Assembly: GCA_964567485.1 (NCBI GenBank)
Contig: CAZMMX010000003.1
Coordinates: forward strand, 62,001 to 126,000
Length of the DNA: 64,000 bases
Source: UBA1413 sp964567485
GTDB lineage: Bacteria; Bacteroidota; Bacteroidia; Bacteroidales; Prolixibacteraceae
Direction of reading: 5' to 3'
Of this stretch, positions 26,358 through 33,759 are shown piece after piece. The translations under genes and the position numbers were made by a program. How positions within the stretch are numbered: the stretch's first letter is position 1; each line of letters starts with the position of its first letter. The notes beneath the pieces were generated by a model. The model saw only the letters and a list, made by a program, of their open reading frames with translations, did not search any database and was not told where the DNA came from.

Positions 26358-27131
26358 TTGATCTCAAAAGAAACCAGTTTGCACAATAGGGAGAAAAAGA
26401 CATACTTTGTTTCCGATGTTCACCTGGGAGCTCCTGCCTTAAAGGATAACAGGGAGCGGGAACTTCTTTTTGCATCGTGGCTCAGGGAGATGGGAAAGGA
26501 TGCCGAAGCGGTATACCTGATGGGCGATATCTTCGATTACTGGTTTGAATACAAGACGGTGGTTCCACGAGGGTTCACACGGGTTCTGGGCGCCATTGCC
26601 TCCCTGACCGATCAGGGCATTCCGGTTCATTTTTTCACCGGCAACCATGATGTCTGGGCATTTGATTACCTGCCCGCTGAAACCGGCATGGTGGTCCACC
26701 GGGAACCGGTAAGGTGCACCATTGGGGATAAGCGTTTTTTCCTGGCTCATGGTGACGGCCTCGACGCCAGCGATAAGGGTTATATCCTGCTGAAAAGGTT
26801 TTTCACCAGCAAAACCCTGCAATGGATGTACGCCCGCATTCATCCCGACCTGACCATCCGCCTGGCACACCACTGGTCCAAAAACAGCCGACTGTCCAAA
26901 AAAACTGAAGGGACCAAATGGATGGGAGAAAAAGAAGGAATTTATAAATTTGCACAGTCGGTTTCCGAAAAGGAAGAAGTCGACTTTTTCGTATTCGGTC
27001 ACCGTCACCGCACGGCCAACATGGCCGTTGGTGAAAAAAGCCGGCTTATCCTCCTGGGGGACTGGATATCTACCTTTTCCTATGGGGTATTTGACGGCAG
27101 CAGGTTTGAGCTCAAGATATACAACCATTAA
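26358..27131 (+). CDS. LpxH-like UDP-2,3-diacylglucosamine diphosphatase family metallophosphoesterase
   Basis: 257 residues at most. All calcineurin-like metallophosphoesterase motifs are present in order: SDVHLG, GDIFDYW, TGNHDVW, HGDG and FGHRHR. The size and FDYW pattern fit LpxH-type enzymes of lipid A synthesis in Bacteroidota. There is no ATG before the first catalytic motif: the open frame starts at TTG 26358, with another TTG at 26379, so the true N-terminus is uncertain. It is 22 bases upstream of the KAS III homologue, probably one transcript, linking two envelope lipid genes. Confidence 0.8.
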   Translation: MISKETSLHNREKKTYFVSDVHLGAPALKDNRERELLFASWLREMGKDAEAVYLMGDIFDYWFEYKTVVPRGFTRVLGAIASLTDQGIPVHFFTGNHDVWAFDYLPAETGMVVHREPVRCTIGDKRFFLAHGDGLDASDKGYILLKRFFTSKTLQWMYARIHPDLTIRLAHHWSKNSRLSKKTEGTKWMGEKEGIYKFAQSVSEKEEVDFFVFGHRHRTANMAVGEKSRLILLGDWISTFSYGVFDGSRFELKIYNH

Positions 27132-27153
27132 GTTGACCCATACAACGATCTGA

Positions 27154-28236
27154 ATGAAAAAAAACATCTACAGCGTTATCATAGGTTCAGGCAGTTATCT
27201 TCCGCCGGTAGTGGTTGACAACAGCCAATTTCTCGGGAGTCACTTTTTTGATCCCGCCACGCGTACTCCCTATGAAAAAGATAACCAGGAAATAATAGAA
27301 AAATTCAGGGAGATCACCAATATTTCAGAGCGACGCTATTGTTTGCCCGAAGAGAACACTTCAGACCTGGGGTACAAGGCAGCCTTGGATGCCATCACCT
27401 CATCGGGGATTGATCCCGAAAGTCTCGATTTCATCCTTGCCGCCCATAATTTCGGAGATGTCACCTCTGAGGCCATGCGTTCTGACATGATGCCGGGGAT
27501 TTCAGCACGCATCAAGCGGAAGCTGGGGCTGAGGAACCCGAGCATGTTCACCAATGATATCATCGCCGGCTGCCCTGGCTGGGTACAGGCGTTGATCATC
27601 GCCGATCTCTTCCTTAAAAGCGGGCAGTACCAGCGGGGCATGGTCGTGGGCACCGATGTGACCAGCAGGGCTGCCGACCCCTACGACAGGGACGCCATGA
27701 TTTTTGCCGATGGCGCCGGGGCAGTGATCCTGGAAGCCCGGGAAAGCGAAGAACCGGTAGGTATCCTCTCCCATGCCATACAGACCGACGCCATGGAATC
27801 CGGATTCCTGGTCATGGACCACTCCCTTAACCCGGCATACGAAACAAAGGATCTTTTCATCAGAATGCAGGGACACAAGGTGTATGTCTACGCCCTTACC
27901 AACGTACCCAAGGTAGTCAAAAGAAGCCTTCAGCTGGCAGGCCTCACCCTCTCCGACGTCAAAAAAGTACTTATCCATCAGGCCAACGAAAAAATGGACC
28001 AGGCCATTCTCGAAAGAGTCTTCAAACTATACAAGATAAAGGAGATTCCTGAAGATGTCATGCCCATGACCATTGGCTTTTTGGGAAATTCCTCCTCGGC
28101 AACGGTGCCTACGCTCTTTGACCTGGTGGCCAAGCAAAAACTGGGCGACCACCGCTTCAACAGCGGTGATGTCATCGTACTCACATCGGTGGGTGCCGGA
28201 ATGGTCATCAATTCCGTGGTCTATAAAATGCCCTGA
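27154..28236 (+). CDS. 3-oxoacyl-ACP synthase III (KAS III, FabH-like) homologue
   Basis: 360 residues, somewhat longer than standard FabH (about 320-330). The thiolase fold has a complete Cys-His-Asn triad: Cys140 in IIAGCPGW, His275 in LIHQAN and Asn312 in LGNSSSATVPT. KAS III enzymes start fatty-acid chains or perform related condensations; the extra N-terminal length and a divergent substrate region (HNFGDVTSEAMRSDMMP) suggest a paralogue rather than the main FabH. It follows the LpxH-like gene and converges with clpX. Confidence 0.8.
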   Translation: MKKNIYSVIIGSGSYLPPVVVDNSQFLGSHFFDPATRTPYEKDNQEIIEKFREITNISERRYCLPEENTSDLGYKAALDAITSSGIDPESLDFILAAHNFGDVTSEAMRSDMMPGISARIKRKLGLRNPSMFTNDIIAGCPGWVQALIIADLFLKSGQYQRGMVVGTDVTSRAADPYDRDAMIFADGAGAVILEARESEEPVGILSHAIQTDAMESGFLVMDHSLNPAYETKDLFIRMQGHKVYVYALTNVPKVVKRSLQLAGLTLSDVKKVLIHQANEKMDQAILERVFKLYKIKEIPEDVMPMTIGFLGNSSSATVPTLFDLVAKQKLGDHRFNSGDVIVLTSVGAGMVINSVVYKMP

Positions 28237-28263
28237 TCCCTGCCCTGGTCACAGCGAGTAGCA

Positions 28264-28327
28264 CTTCCCCGTTTCCCGCGTCAGTGCCTTTCTGTCACCG
28301 CGGTATTCTCAATAATCCTCGGGGAAG
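28264..28327. terminator. Nested inverted repeat between convergent KAS III gene and clpX
   Basis: CTTCCCCG (28264-28271) pairs with CGGGGAAG (28320-28327), and inside it CCGCG with CGCGG and GTG with CAC. No T-tract. It may end both convergent transcripts; this is inferred from position. Confidence 0.3.
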
Positions 28328-28346
28328 AGATGTGCCGGTGTTTGGA

Positions 28347-29579
28347 CTAACTGGCCTTCAGCCTGTCAAGATGGGAATGTTCCAGTTTATCGGAGGCATA
28401 CTCCCTGGTGATGCGGAGCATCTTGGTCTCCTGCGAAGGAGAATGGAACATATGGTCGATCATGATGCTCTCACAGATAGAGCGTAAACCACGGGCCCCC
28501 AGCTTATATTCTATGGCCTTGTCGACAATATACCACAGGGCTTCCTCATCGAAGCCGAGCTCGATATGGTCGAGCTCGAAGAGCTTAATATACTGCTTAA
28601 TAATGGAATTTCTCGGCTCGGTGAGGATTTTCCGGAGGGTATCCCTGTCGAGGGGGTCGAGATAGGTGAGCACGGGAAGGCGGCCAATGATCTCGGGAAT
28701 CATGCCGAAGGCTTTCAGGTCCTGGGGGGCGATGTACTGCAGGAGGTTTTCCCGTTCCACACGGTCGGCTTCGCGTGCCGCGCTGTAACCGATCACCCGG
28801 GTGTTCAGACGCTGGGCGATTTTCCGCTCTACACCGTCAAAGGCTCCCCCACAAATAAAGAGTATATTCTTGGTGTTCACCGGAATCATCTTCTGCTCGG
28901 GATGCTTGCGCCCTCCCTGCGGCGGAACATTGACCACCGCCCCTTCAAGGAGCTTGAGCAGTCCCTGCTGAACCCCCTCTCCCGAAACGTCACGCGTGAT
29001 CGAGGGGTTATCTCCCTTGCGGGCGATCTTGTCGATTTCGTCGATGAAGACAATTCCCCGTTCTGCAGCTTCCACGTTATAATCGGCGACCTGCAGTAAA
29101 CGGGTGAGCAGACTCTCAATGTCTTCCCCCACATAGCCGGCTTCGGTAAGCACCGTGGCATCTACTATGGTGAAGGGAACATGAAGCATGCGGGCGATGG
29201 TGCGGGCCAGCAAGGTCTTGCCGGTACCCGTCTCCCCCACCAAAATGATATTCGATTTTTCGATTTCGGTTTCGTCGTCTTTGACCTGCTGCGTCAACCG
29301 CTTGTAATGGTTATAAACAGCCACCGCCAGGGTCTTCTTGGCACTGTCCTGGCCGATCACATACTGGTCGAGGAAATCCTTGATTTCCATAGGCTTCATC
29401 AATTGGATGCCACTCAGGTCAAAAGAACCCTCTTTCTTCATCTCTTCGAGGATGATCGCATGGGCCTGCTCGGCACACCGGTCACATATGTGGCCGTCGA
29501 TCCCTGCAATCAGCAGACTGACATCCTTTTTCTCCCGCCCACAGAAAGAACACTTATCCATTTTTCCTTTGACAGCCAT
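28347..29579 (-). CDS. clpX: ClpXP unfoldase ClpX
   Basis: 410 residues. The N-terminal zinc-binding domain has CSFCGREK and CDRCAEQ (four Cys ligands). The AAA+ module has Walker A GETGTGKT, Walker B VFIDEIDK, and GGAFDGVE as in ClpX proteins; the ClpP-docking IGF loop region is ARVIGYSA-like (TRVIGYSAAR), less canonical. ClpX unfolds substrates for ClpP. The ATG at 29579 (MAVKGKMDKCSFCG) is 4 bases after the clpP stop; an alternative ATG at 29561 is possible. Last gene of tig-clpP-clpX. Confidence 0.97.
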   Translation of the reverse strand: MAVKGKMDKCSFCGREKKDVSLLIAGIDGHICDRCAEQAHAIILEEMKKEGSFDLSGIQLMKPMEIKDFLDQYVIGQDSAKKTLAVAVYNHYKRLTQQVKDDETEIEKSNIILVGETGTGKTLLARTIARMLHVPFTIVDATVLTEAGYVGEDIESLLTRLLQVADYNVEAAERGIVFIDEIDKIARKGDNPSITRDVSGEGVQQGLLKLLEGAVVNVPPQGGRKHPEQKMIPVNTKNILFICGGAFDGVERKIAQRLNTRVIGYSAAREADRVERENLLQYIAPQDLKAFGMIPEIIGRLPVLTYLDPLDRDTLRKILTEPRNSIIKQYIKLFELDHIELGFDEEALWYIVDKAIEYKLGARGLRSICESIMIDHMFHSPSQETKMLRITREYASDKLEHSHLDRLKAS

Positions 29580-29583
29580 ATGG

Positions 29584-30261
29584 TTATTTTGTCTCCCTCA
29601 CCAGGATCTCATCAATCATCCCGTATTCCACGGCTTCTTCAGAAGTCATCCAATAATCCCTGTCGGCATCTTTTTCCACCTGTTCCACCGGTTTGCCGGA
29701 ATGGATAGAGATGATGCTGTAAAGCTCCTTTTTAATTTTCATGATTTCACGGGCGGTGATCTCAATATCGGAAGCTTGTCCCGAGGCTCCGCCCATGGGC
29801 TGATGAATCATAATGCGGGAGTGCTTCAGCGCCGATCGTTTTCCTTTGGCTCCTGCCGTGAGGAGGATAGCCCCCATAGAAGCCGCCATGCCGGTGCAGA
29901 TGGTGGCGATGTTGGCGGAAATATACTGCATGGTATCGTAAATACCCAGTCCCGCATATACCGATCCTCCCGGGGTATTGAAGTAAACCTGGATATCTTT
30001 CGACGGATCGGTCGATTCCAGGAAAAGCAACTGCGCCTGGATGATGTTGGCTACGGTATCGTCAATGGGAACTCCCAGGAAAATAATCCTGTCCATCATC
30101 AGGCGAGAGAATACGTCCATCGAAGCCACATTCAGCTGCCGCTCCTCGATGATGGTGGGAGATATGTAATAATCCTGTGCCGTGGTATAACGGTGCATCG
30201 TCATACTGCTGATCCCGGCATGCCTGACGGCATATTTGGCAAATTCATCATTCAGGTTCAT
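29584..30261 (-). CDS. clpP: ATP-dependent Clp protease proteolytic subunit ClpP
   Basis: 225 residues. Catalytic serine in GMAASMGAILL, histidine in RIMIHQPMGG, and a downstream Asp complete the ClpP triad. The N-terminus (about 30 residues) is longer than in E. coli and is probably processed. The tetradecamer degrades proteins fed by ClpX, whose gene follows after 4 bases; trigger factor precedes it by 85 bases. Confidence 0.97.
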   Translation of the reverse strand: MNLNDEFAKYAVRHAGISSMTMHRYTTAQDYYISPTIIEERQLNVASMDVFSRLMMDRIIFLGVPIDDTVANIIQAQLLFLESTDPSKDIQVYFNTPGGSVYAGLGIYDTMQYISANIATICTGMAASMGAILLTAGAKGKRSALKHSRIMIHQPMGGASGQASDIEITAREIMKIKKELYSIISIHSGKPVEQVEKDADRDYWMTSEEAVEYGMIDEILVRETK

Positions 30262-30346
30262 CTCTTTTCCTCCAGGTTAATGTTTGATAGCTCCGTACCC
30301 CCGGCACGGAGGGCATGGACAAAGTTAATAAAATAACAGGGAAGTG

Positions 30347-31720
30347 TCATTCTTCCGTTTCCGCATTGTTCTTCACCAACGCTCCGAATTCCTCGGAGGA
30401 GACTTCCTTCTGGGTGATTCCGGCTTTTTCCCTGATCATGGCAAACACCTTGTCATCAAAGAGCCTGCGGACGATTTTTTCGCGGTCTTCCTCTTTTTCG
30501 AGGATTTTCTTTACGTAGTTGGCCAGGTGCTCCTCGGGGAGGTCATGAAGGCCATATTGCCGGAACTGCGAAATGGCGATCTGGCGGGCCAAATCAGAAA
30601 CCTCCTCTTCGGTGACATTGAGCTCCTGCTGACGGATCAGAGAATTACGGATCAGCTGCCAGCGAAGGTCACGGGTGAAAGCGTCGAAATCCTTTTCGAT
30701 CTGTTCTTCAGTCATCTCCTTGTTGACCTCTTTGAGCCACCTTTTGAGGAACTCCTCGGGAAGGTCAAATTTCACGGTTTCCAGGAGGGTTTCACGCGCA
30801 TCGAAGGCAAATTTCTGGTCCGAGGAGTGGGCGAGCTGTCCGGAAATCTCAGCAACCAGTTTTTCGCGGAACTGTTCCTCGGTGACGACCCCTGATTCGG
30901 GACCATATATTTTGGTAAACAACTCCTCGTTGAGTTCGGCTTTCCGGAAGTTAAGAACGGCTTTGATGGTAAAACGGAATTCCCCGGAGAGGGTATCGGC
31001 AGCCTCATGAGTGATATTGAGCATGTGGCCCACTTCATGACGATCCTGGAAAACGACCACAGGATCAAAGACCACGACATCACCGCTTTTTTTACCGGTG
31101 ATGGCATTGCGGACGGCTTCGTCTTTCATCAGATCTACGGCAATGAGGACTCCCTCGGCGGTCACTCCGCCCTCCAGGGGGTTCCCCTCTTCTCCCAGCT
31201 GCACGAAATCACCACGCACGCTGCTGTTGGATTCCACCACTTCAGCTTCCTGGTTGGTGCCGAAGTTAGTGAGTACCGATTCAATATTTTCATCGACCAT
31301 CTTTTCGTCGACGGTGATCTTATAGTAGTTAAAGGGTCCCGACTGGGCCAGGTCAACGGTCACCTCGGGCGAAACGGCAATGTCGAAGACAAACTCAAAC
31401 TCATTGTCGGTATCCCAGTCGATTGGTTTCTGGTGCTCCAGGCTGGGAAGGGGATCTCCCAGGATGGAGATTTTCTCATCCTGGAGGTAGTTGGAAAGGT
31501 TATGGGACAGAAGGTTGTTCACCTCTTCGGCGAGCACGGGCCGTGCAAAACGTTTGTTGATCAGGGAGGCCGGAACCTTTCCGGGCCTGAATCCCGGCAG
31601 GGAGGCCTTGAGCCTGTATTCACGCAGCTTTTCAGCCACCGTCTTCTCATAATCAGCAGGCTCCACGACCACGCGTACCACGGAATACCCCTTATCGCTC
31701 TCTTCTCTGGTAATCTTCAT
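30347..31720 (-). CDS. tig: Trigger factor
   Basis: 457 residues. The N-terminal ribosome-binding domain carries the GFRPGKVP signature near residue 43; the middle region corresponds to the FKBP-like domain (about 155-260, poorly conserved), and the C-terminal helical chaperone arms follow. It binds nascent chains at the ribosome exit tunnel. The order tig-clpP-clpX is the classical bacterial arrangement. The ATG at 31720 is separated from the upstream tRNA-Leu by a terminator, so tig probably has its own promoter, which I could not identify. Confidence 0.95.
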   Translation of the reverse strand: MKITREESDKGYSVVRVVVEPADYEKTVAEKLREYRLKASLPGFRPGKVPASLINKRFARPVLAEEVNNLLSHNLSNYLQDEKISILGDPLPSLEHQKPIDWDTDNEFEFVFDIAVSPEVTVDLAQSGPFNYYKITVDEKMVDENIESVLTNFGTNQEAEVVESNSSVRGDFVQLGEEGNPLEGGVTAEGVLIAVDLMKDEAVRNAITGKKSGDVVVFDPVVVFQDRHEVGHMLNITHEAADTLSGEFRFTIKAVLNFRKAELNEELFTKIYGPESGVVTEEQFREKLVAEISGQLAHSSDQKFAFDARETLLETVKFDLPEEFLKRWLKEVNKEMTEEQIEKDFDAFTRDLRWQLIRNSLIRQQELNVTEEEVSDLARQIAISQFRQYGLHDLPEEHLANYVKKILEKEEDREKIVRRLFDDKVFAMIREKAGITQKEVSSEEFGALVKNNAETEE

Positions 31721-31744
31721 AATTGTTAATACTATTCTGGGTTA

Positions 31745-31792
31745 CAAAAAAAAAACATGCGCCGGAAGGTCCCTGTTTGGGGGCTTTCCGGC
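31745..31792 (-). terminator. Intrinsic terminator after tRNA-Leu
   Basis: On the minus strand GCCGGAA (31786-31792) pairs with TTCCGGC (31761-31767), with CCC/GGG pairing inside the loop, followed closely by a run of 10 T (31746-31755). It sits between the tRNA and tig. Confidence 0.8.
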
Positions 31793-31798
31793 CGGAGG

Positions 31799-31880
31799 TG
31801 CGGACGAAGGGACTCGAACCCCCACGCCGTAAGGCACCAGATCCTAAGTCTGGCACGTCTACCAATTCCGCCACGTCCGC
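31799..31880 (-). tRNA. tRNA-Leu (anticodon UAG)
   Basis: 82 bases without CCA. The acceptor stem GCGGACG (31874-31880) pairs with CGTCCGC, discriminator A. The anticodon arm is CCAGA-CTTAGGA-TCTGG, giving anticodon UAG (31844-31846 on the plus strand as CTA), which reads CUN leucine codons. A long variable arm (TGCCTTACGGCGT) and the GGTTCGAGTCC T arm confirm a class II tRNA-Leu. The 3' CCA is not encoded. It has its own promoter and terminator. Confidence 0.97.
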
Positions 31881-31891
31881 AAATCGAGGCG

Positions 31892-31921
31892 CAAAGGTAG
31901 TTAATTTTTTTATTGACGTAA
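31892..31921 (-). promoter_or_regulatory. Promoter of tRNA-Leu (TTA, 19 bp, TACCTTTG)
   Basis: TACCTTTG (31892-31899, minus strand) is a perfect -7 box, preceded at 19 bases by TTA, a near match to the -33 TTG. The box ends about 11 bases before the mature tRNA 5' end, so the 5' leader is very short. Confidence 0.65.
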
Positions 31922-31958
31922 TTCCGCCAGGCCCTGAATCTTCAAAAAAATCAGCAGT

Positions 31959-32681
31959 TTAACGCAATGTAAAATTCTGGCCGAGATAGACTTTACGGAC
32001 CACCTCATCATTGGCCAGGTCGTGCGCCGATCCCGATTTAAGGATGCTTCCCTCGAAAAGAAGATAGGAACGGTCGGTGATGGAGAGGGTTTCGTGTACA
32101 TTATGGTCGGTGATCAGAACACCGATATTTTTGGCTTTCAGGCGGGTGACGATATTCTGGATATCTTCGACGGCGATAGGGTCCACGCCGGCAAAGGGCT
32201 CATCGAGAAGGATGAACTTGGGGTCTATGGCCAGGGCCCGGGCAATCTCGGTACGGCGGCGTTCTCCCCCCGAAAGCTGGTACCCCTTGCTCTTGCGGAT
32301 ATGCTGAAGCCCGAATTCCACCAACAACGACTCCAGTTTCTCATTCTGGTATTCGCGGGTGTAATTGGTCATCTCCAGCACCGCTCTCAGGTTGTCTTCG
32401 ATGCTGAGTTTGCGGAAAACACTCGCCTCCTGTGCCAGATAGCCGATTCCCAACTGTGCCCGCTTGTACACCGGCAACCGGGTGATCTCCTCGTCGTTCA
32501 GGTAAATACTGCCCGAAAAAGGCTGGATAAGCCCCACGATCATGTAAAAAGAGGTCGTCTTCCCCGCTCCGTTGGGCCCCAGCAACCCCACGATTTCCCC
32601 TTGATGCACCTCAAAACTGACGCCGTTGACCACCGTCCTTTTCCTGTACTTCTTGACAATATTTTCAGCTCTTAATATCAT
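31959..32681 (-). CDS. lptB: LPS export ABC transporter ATP-binding protein LptB
   Basis: 240 residues, a single ABC ATPase: Walker A LLGPNGAGKTT near residue 34, Q-loop AQEASVFRKLS, signature LSGGERRRTE, Walker B FILLDEPFAGVDP and H-loop ITDHNV. The FAGVDPIAVEDI pattern and length mark LptB, which powers lipopolysaccharide extraction with LptFG. It follows tatC by 18 bases on the same strand; the two probably share a transcript. Confidence 0.93.
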   Translation of the reverse strand: MILRAENIVKKYRKRTVVNGVSFEVHQGEIVGLLGPNGAGKTTSFYMIVGLIQPFSGSIYLNDEEITRLPVYKRAQLGIGYLAQEASVFRKLSIEDNLRAVLEMTNYTREYQNEKLESLLVEFGLQHIRKSKGYQLSGGERRRTEIARALAIDPKFILLDEPFAGVDPIAVEDIQNIVTRLKAKNIGVLITDHNVHETLSITDRSYLLFEGSILKSGSAHDLANDEVVRKVYLGQNFTLR

Positions 32682-32699
32682 GACTTTCCATATCAGGGT

Positions 32700-33584
32700 T
32701 TAGGCGGCCGCCGCCCTCTTCTCTTTCTTCTCCATGTTTCTGACCACCCGCGCCGAAATGAAAATGCTCACCTCATACAGAATGAGAAGGGGAATGGCCA
32801 CCAGGATCTGGCTGAAGACATCGGGCGGGGTGATGATGGCCGACAACAGAACCAGAACCACAATGGCATGTTTCCGGTAGGTACGCATAAACCCCGGCGT
32901 CAGCAAACCTACCTTGGTCAGGGAATAAGAAAACACAGGCAACAGGAATACCACGCCCGCAGCAAAGACAATGCTGACCACCATACTGATATAGGAGGTG
33001 ATGTTGATCTGGTTAGAAACATCGGGACTGATGGAGTAGCTGCTGAAAAACTGGATCGACAGGGGAACGATCAGGTAATACCCGAACAGAAGCCCCAGGA
33101 TAAAAAGAAAGGTGGTATAGAAGACCGCACCTGTGGCCACCCTTTTTTCATGTTCGTAGAGTGCCGGCCTGATGAACTTCCAGAACTCCATAAACACCAC
33201 AGGGGCAGCAAGAATCAGTCCGGCCACCATGGCTGTCCACATCGACATGTTAAACTGCCCGGGCATCTTGATGTTGATCAGCTCTATCTCTTGCTGGTTA
33301 ATCCGCAGGCTCTCAGTCCCCAAACGATCAGCCATCAGGGCAAACATCCTGTTGGTCCAGAAATCCGGTGACTTGGGCTTAAAAATAATCTCATGAAAAA
33401 TAAAGTCCTGGATGATAAAGGCAAACACAGCCAGTACAAAAACGGCAATCAGAGAACGGATGATGTGCCACCGCAGCTCTTCCAGATGGTCAAGGAAGGA
33501 CATTTCGCCCGCTTTTTCCTTTTCCTTCCTCTCCCTGTTTTCGAGTGCCTTTTTCTCCCTGTTACTGCTTATACCCATCGGCAT
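32700..33584 (-). CDS. tatC: Sec-independent translocase TatC
   Basis: 294 residues with the TatC signature MSFLDHLEELRWHIIRS near residue 28 and six hydrophobic segments. An insert between the first and second transmembrane segments (about 65-115, with INIKMPGQF) is longer than in E. coli, as in other Bacteroidota. TatC recognises twin-arginine signal peptides of folded proteins. The ATG at 33584 gives a charged N-terminal extension (NREKKALENRERKEKEK). The tatA gene is not in the window. Confidence 0.95.
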   Translation of the reverse strand: MPMGISSNREKKALENRERKEKEKAGEMSFLDHLEELRWHIIRSLIAVFVLAVFAFIIQDFIFHEIIFKPKSPDFWTNRMFALMADRLGTESLRINQQEIELINIKMPGQFNMSMWTAMVAGLILAAPVVFMEFWKFIRPALYEHEKRVATGAVFYTTFLFILGLLFGYYLIVPLSIQFFSSYSISPDVSNQINITSYISMVVSIVFAAGVVFLLPVFSYSLTKVGLLTPGFMRTYRKHAIVVLVLLSAIITPPDVFSQILVAIPLLILYEVSIFISARVVRNMEKKEKRAAAA

Positions 33585-33610
33585 CAGATTACTTATGTTG
33601 TTAAACCCTG

Positions 33611-33618
33611 CAAATATA
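33611..33618 (-). promoter_or_regulatory. Candidate -7 box (TATATTTG) for tatC-lptB
   Basis: Perfect TAnnTTTG on the minus strand (TATATTTGCAG), 26 bases upstream of the tatC ATG; no exact -33 TTG. Confidence 0.5.
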
Positions 33619-33683
33619 GCGACTTCCCCTGAACTGCACCTTTATCGGCTTCTTTAATTATTTCTAAAAATTTTTAGTTATGC

Positions 33684-33713
33684 TTGTCCTTTGGAGAACT
33701 TTGATTAATTTAG
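33684..33713 (+). promoter_or_regulatory. Candidate promoter for recQ (TTG, 19 bp, TAATTTAG)
   Basis: TTG at 33684-33686, a 19-base spacer and TAATTTAG at 33706-33713, one base from the -7 consensus. It lies 46 bases upstream of the recQ ATG in the divergent gap with tatC. Confidence 0.45.
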
Positions 33714-33759
33714 TTAGCTTTTAAAAAAGAGGTTACTATTTATAGGAAAAAAAATACTG

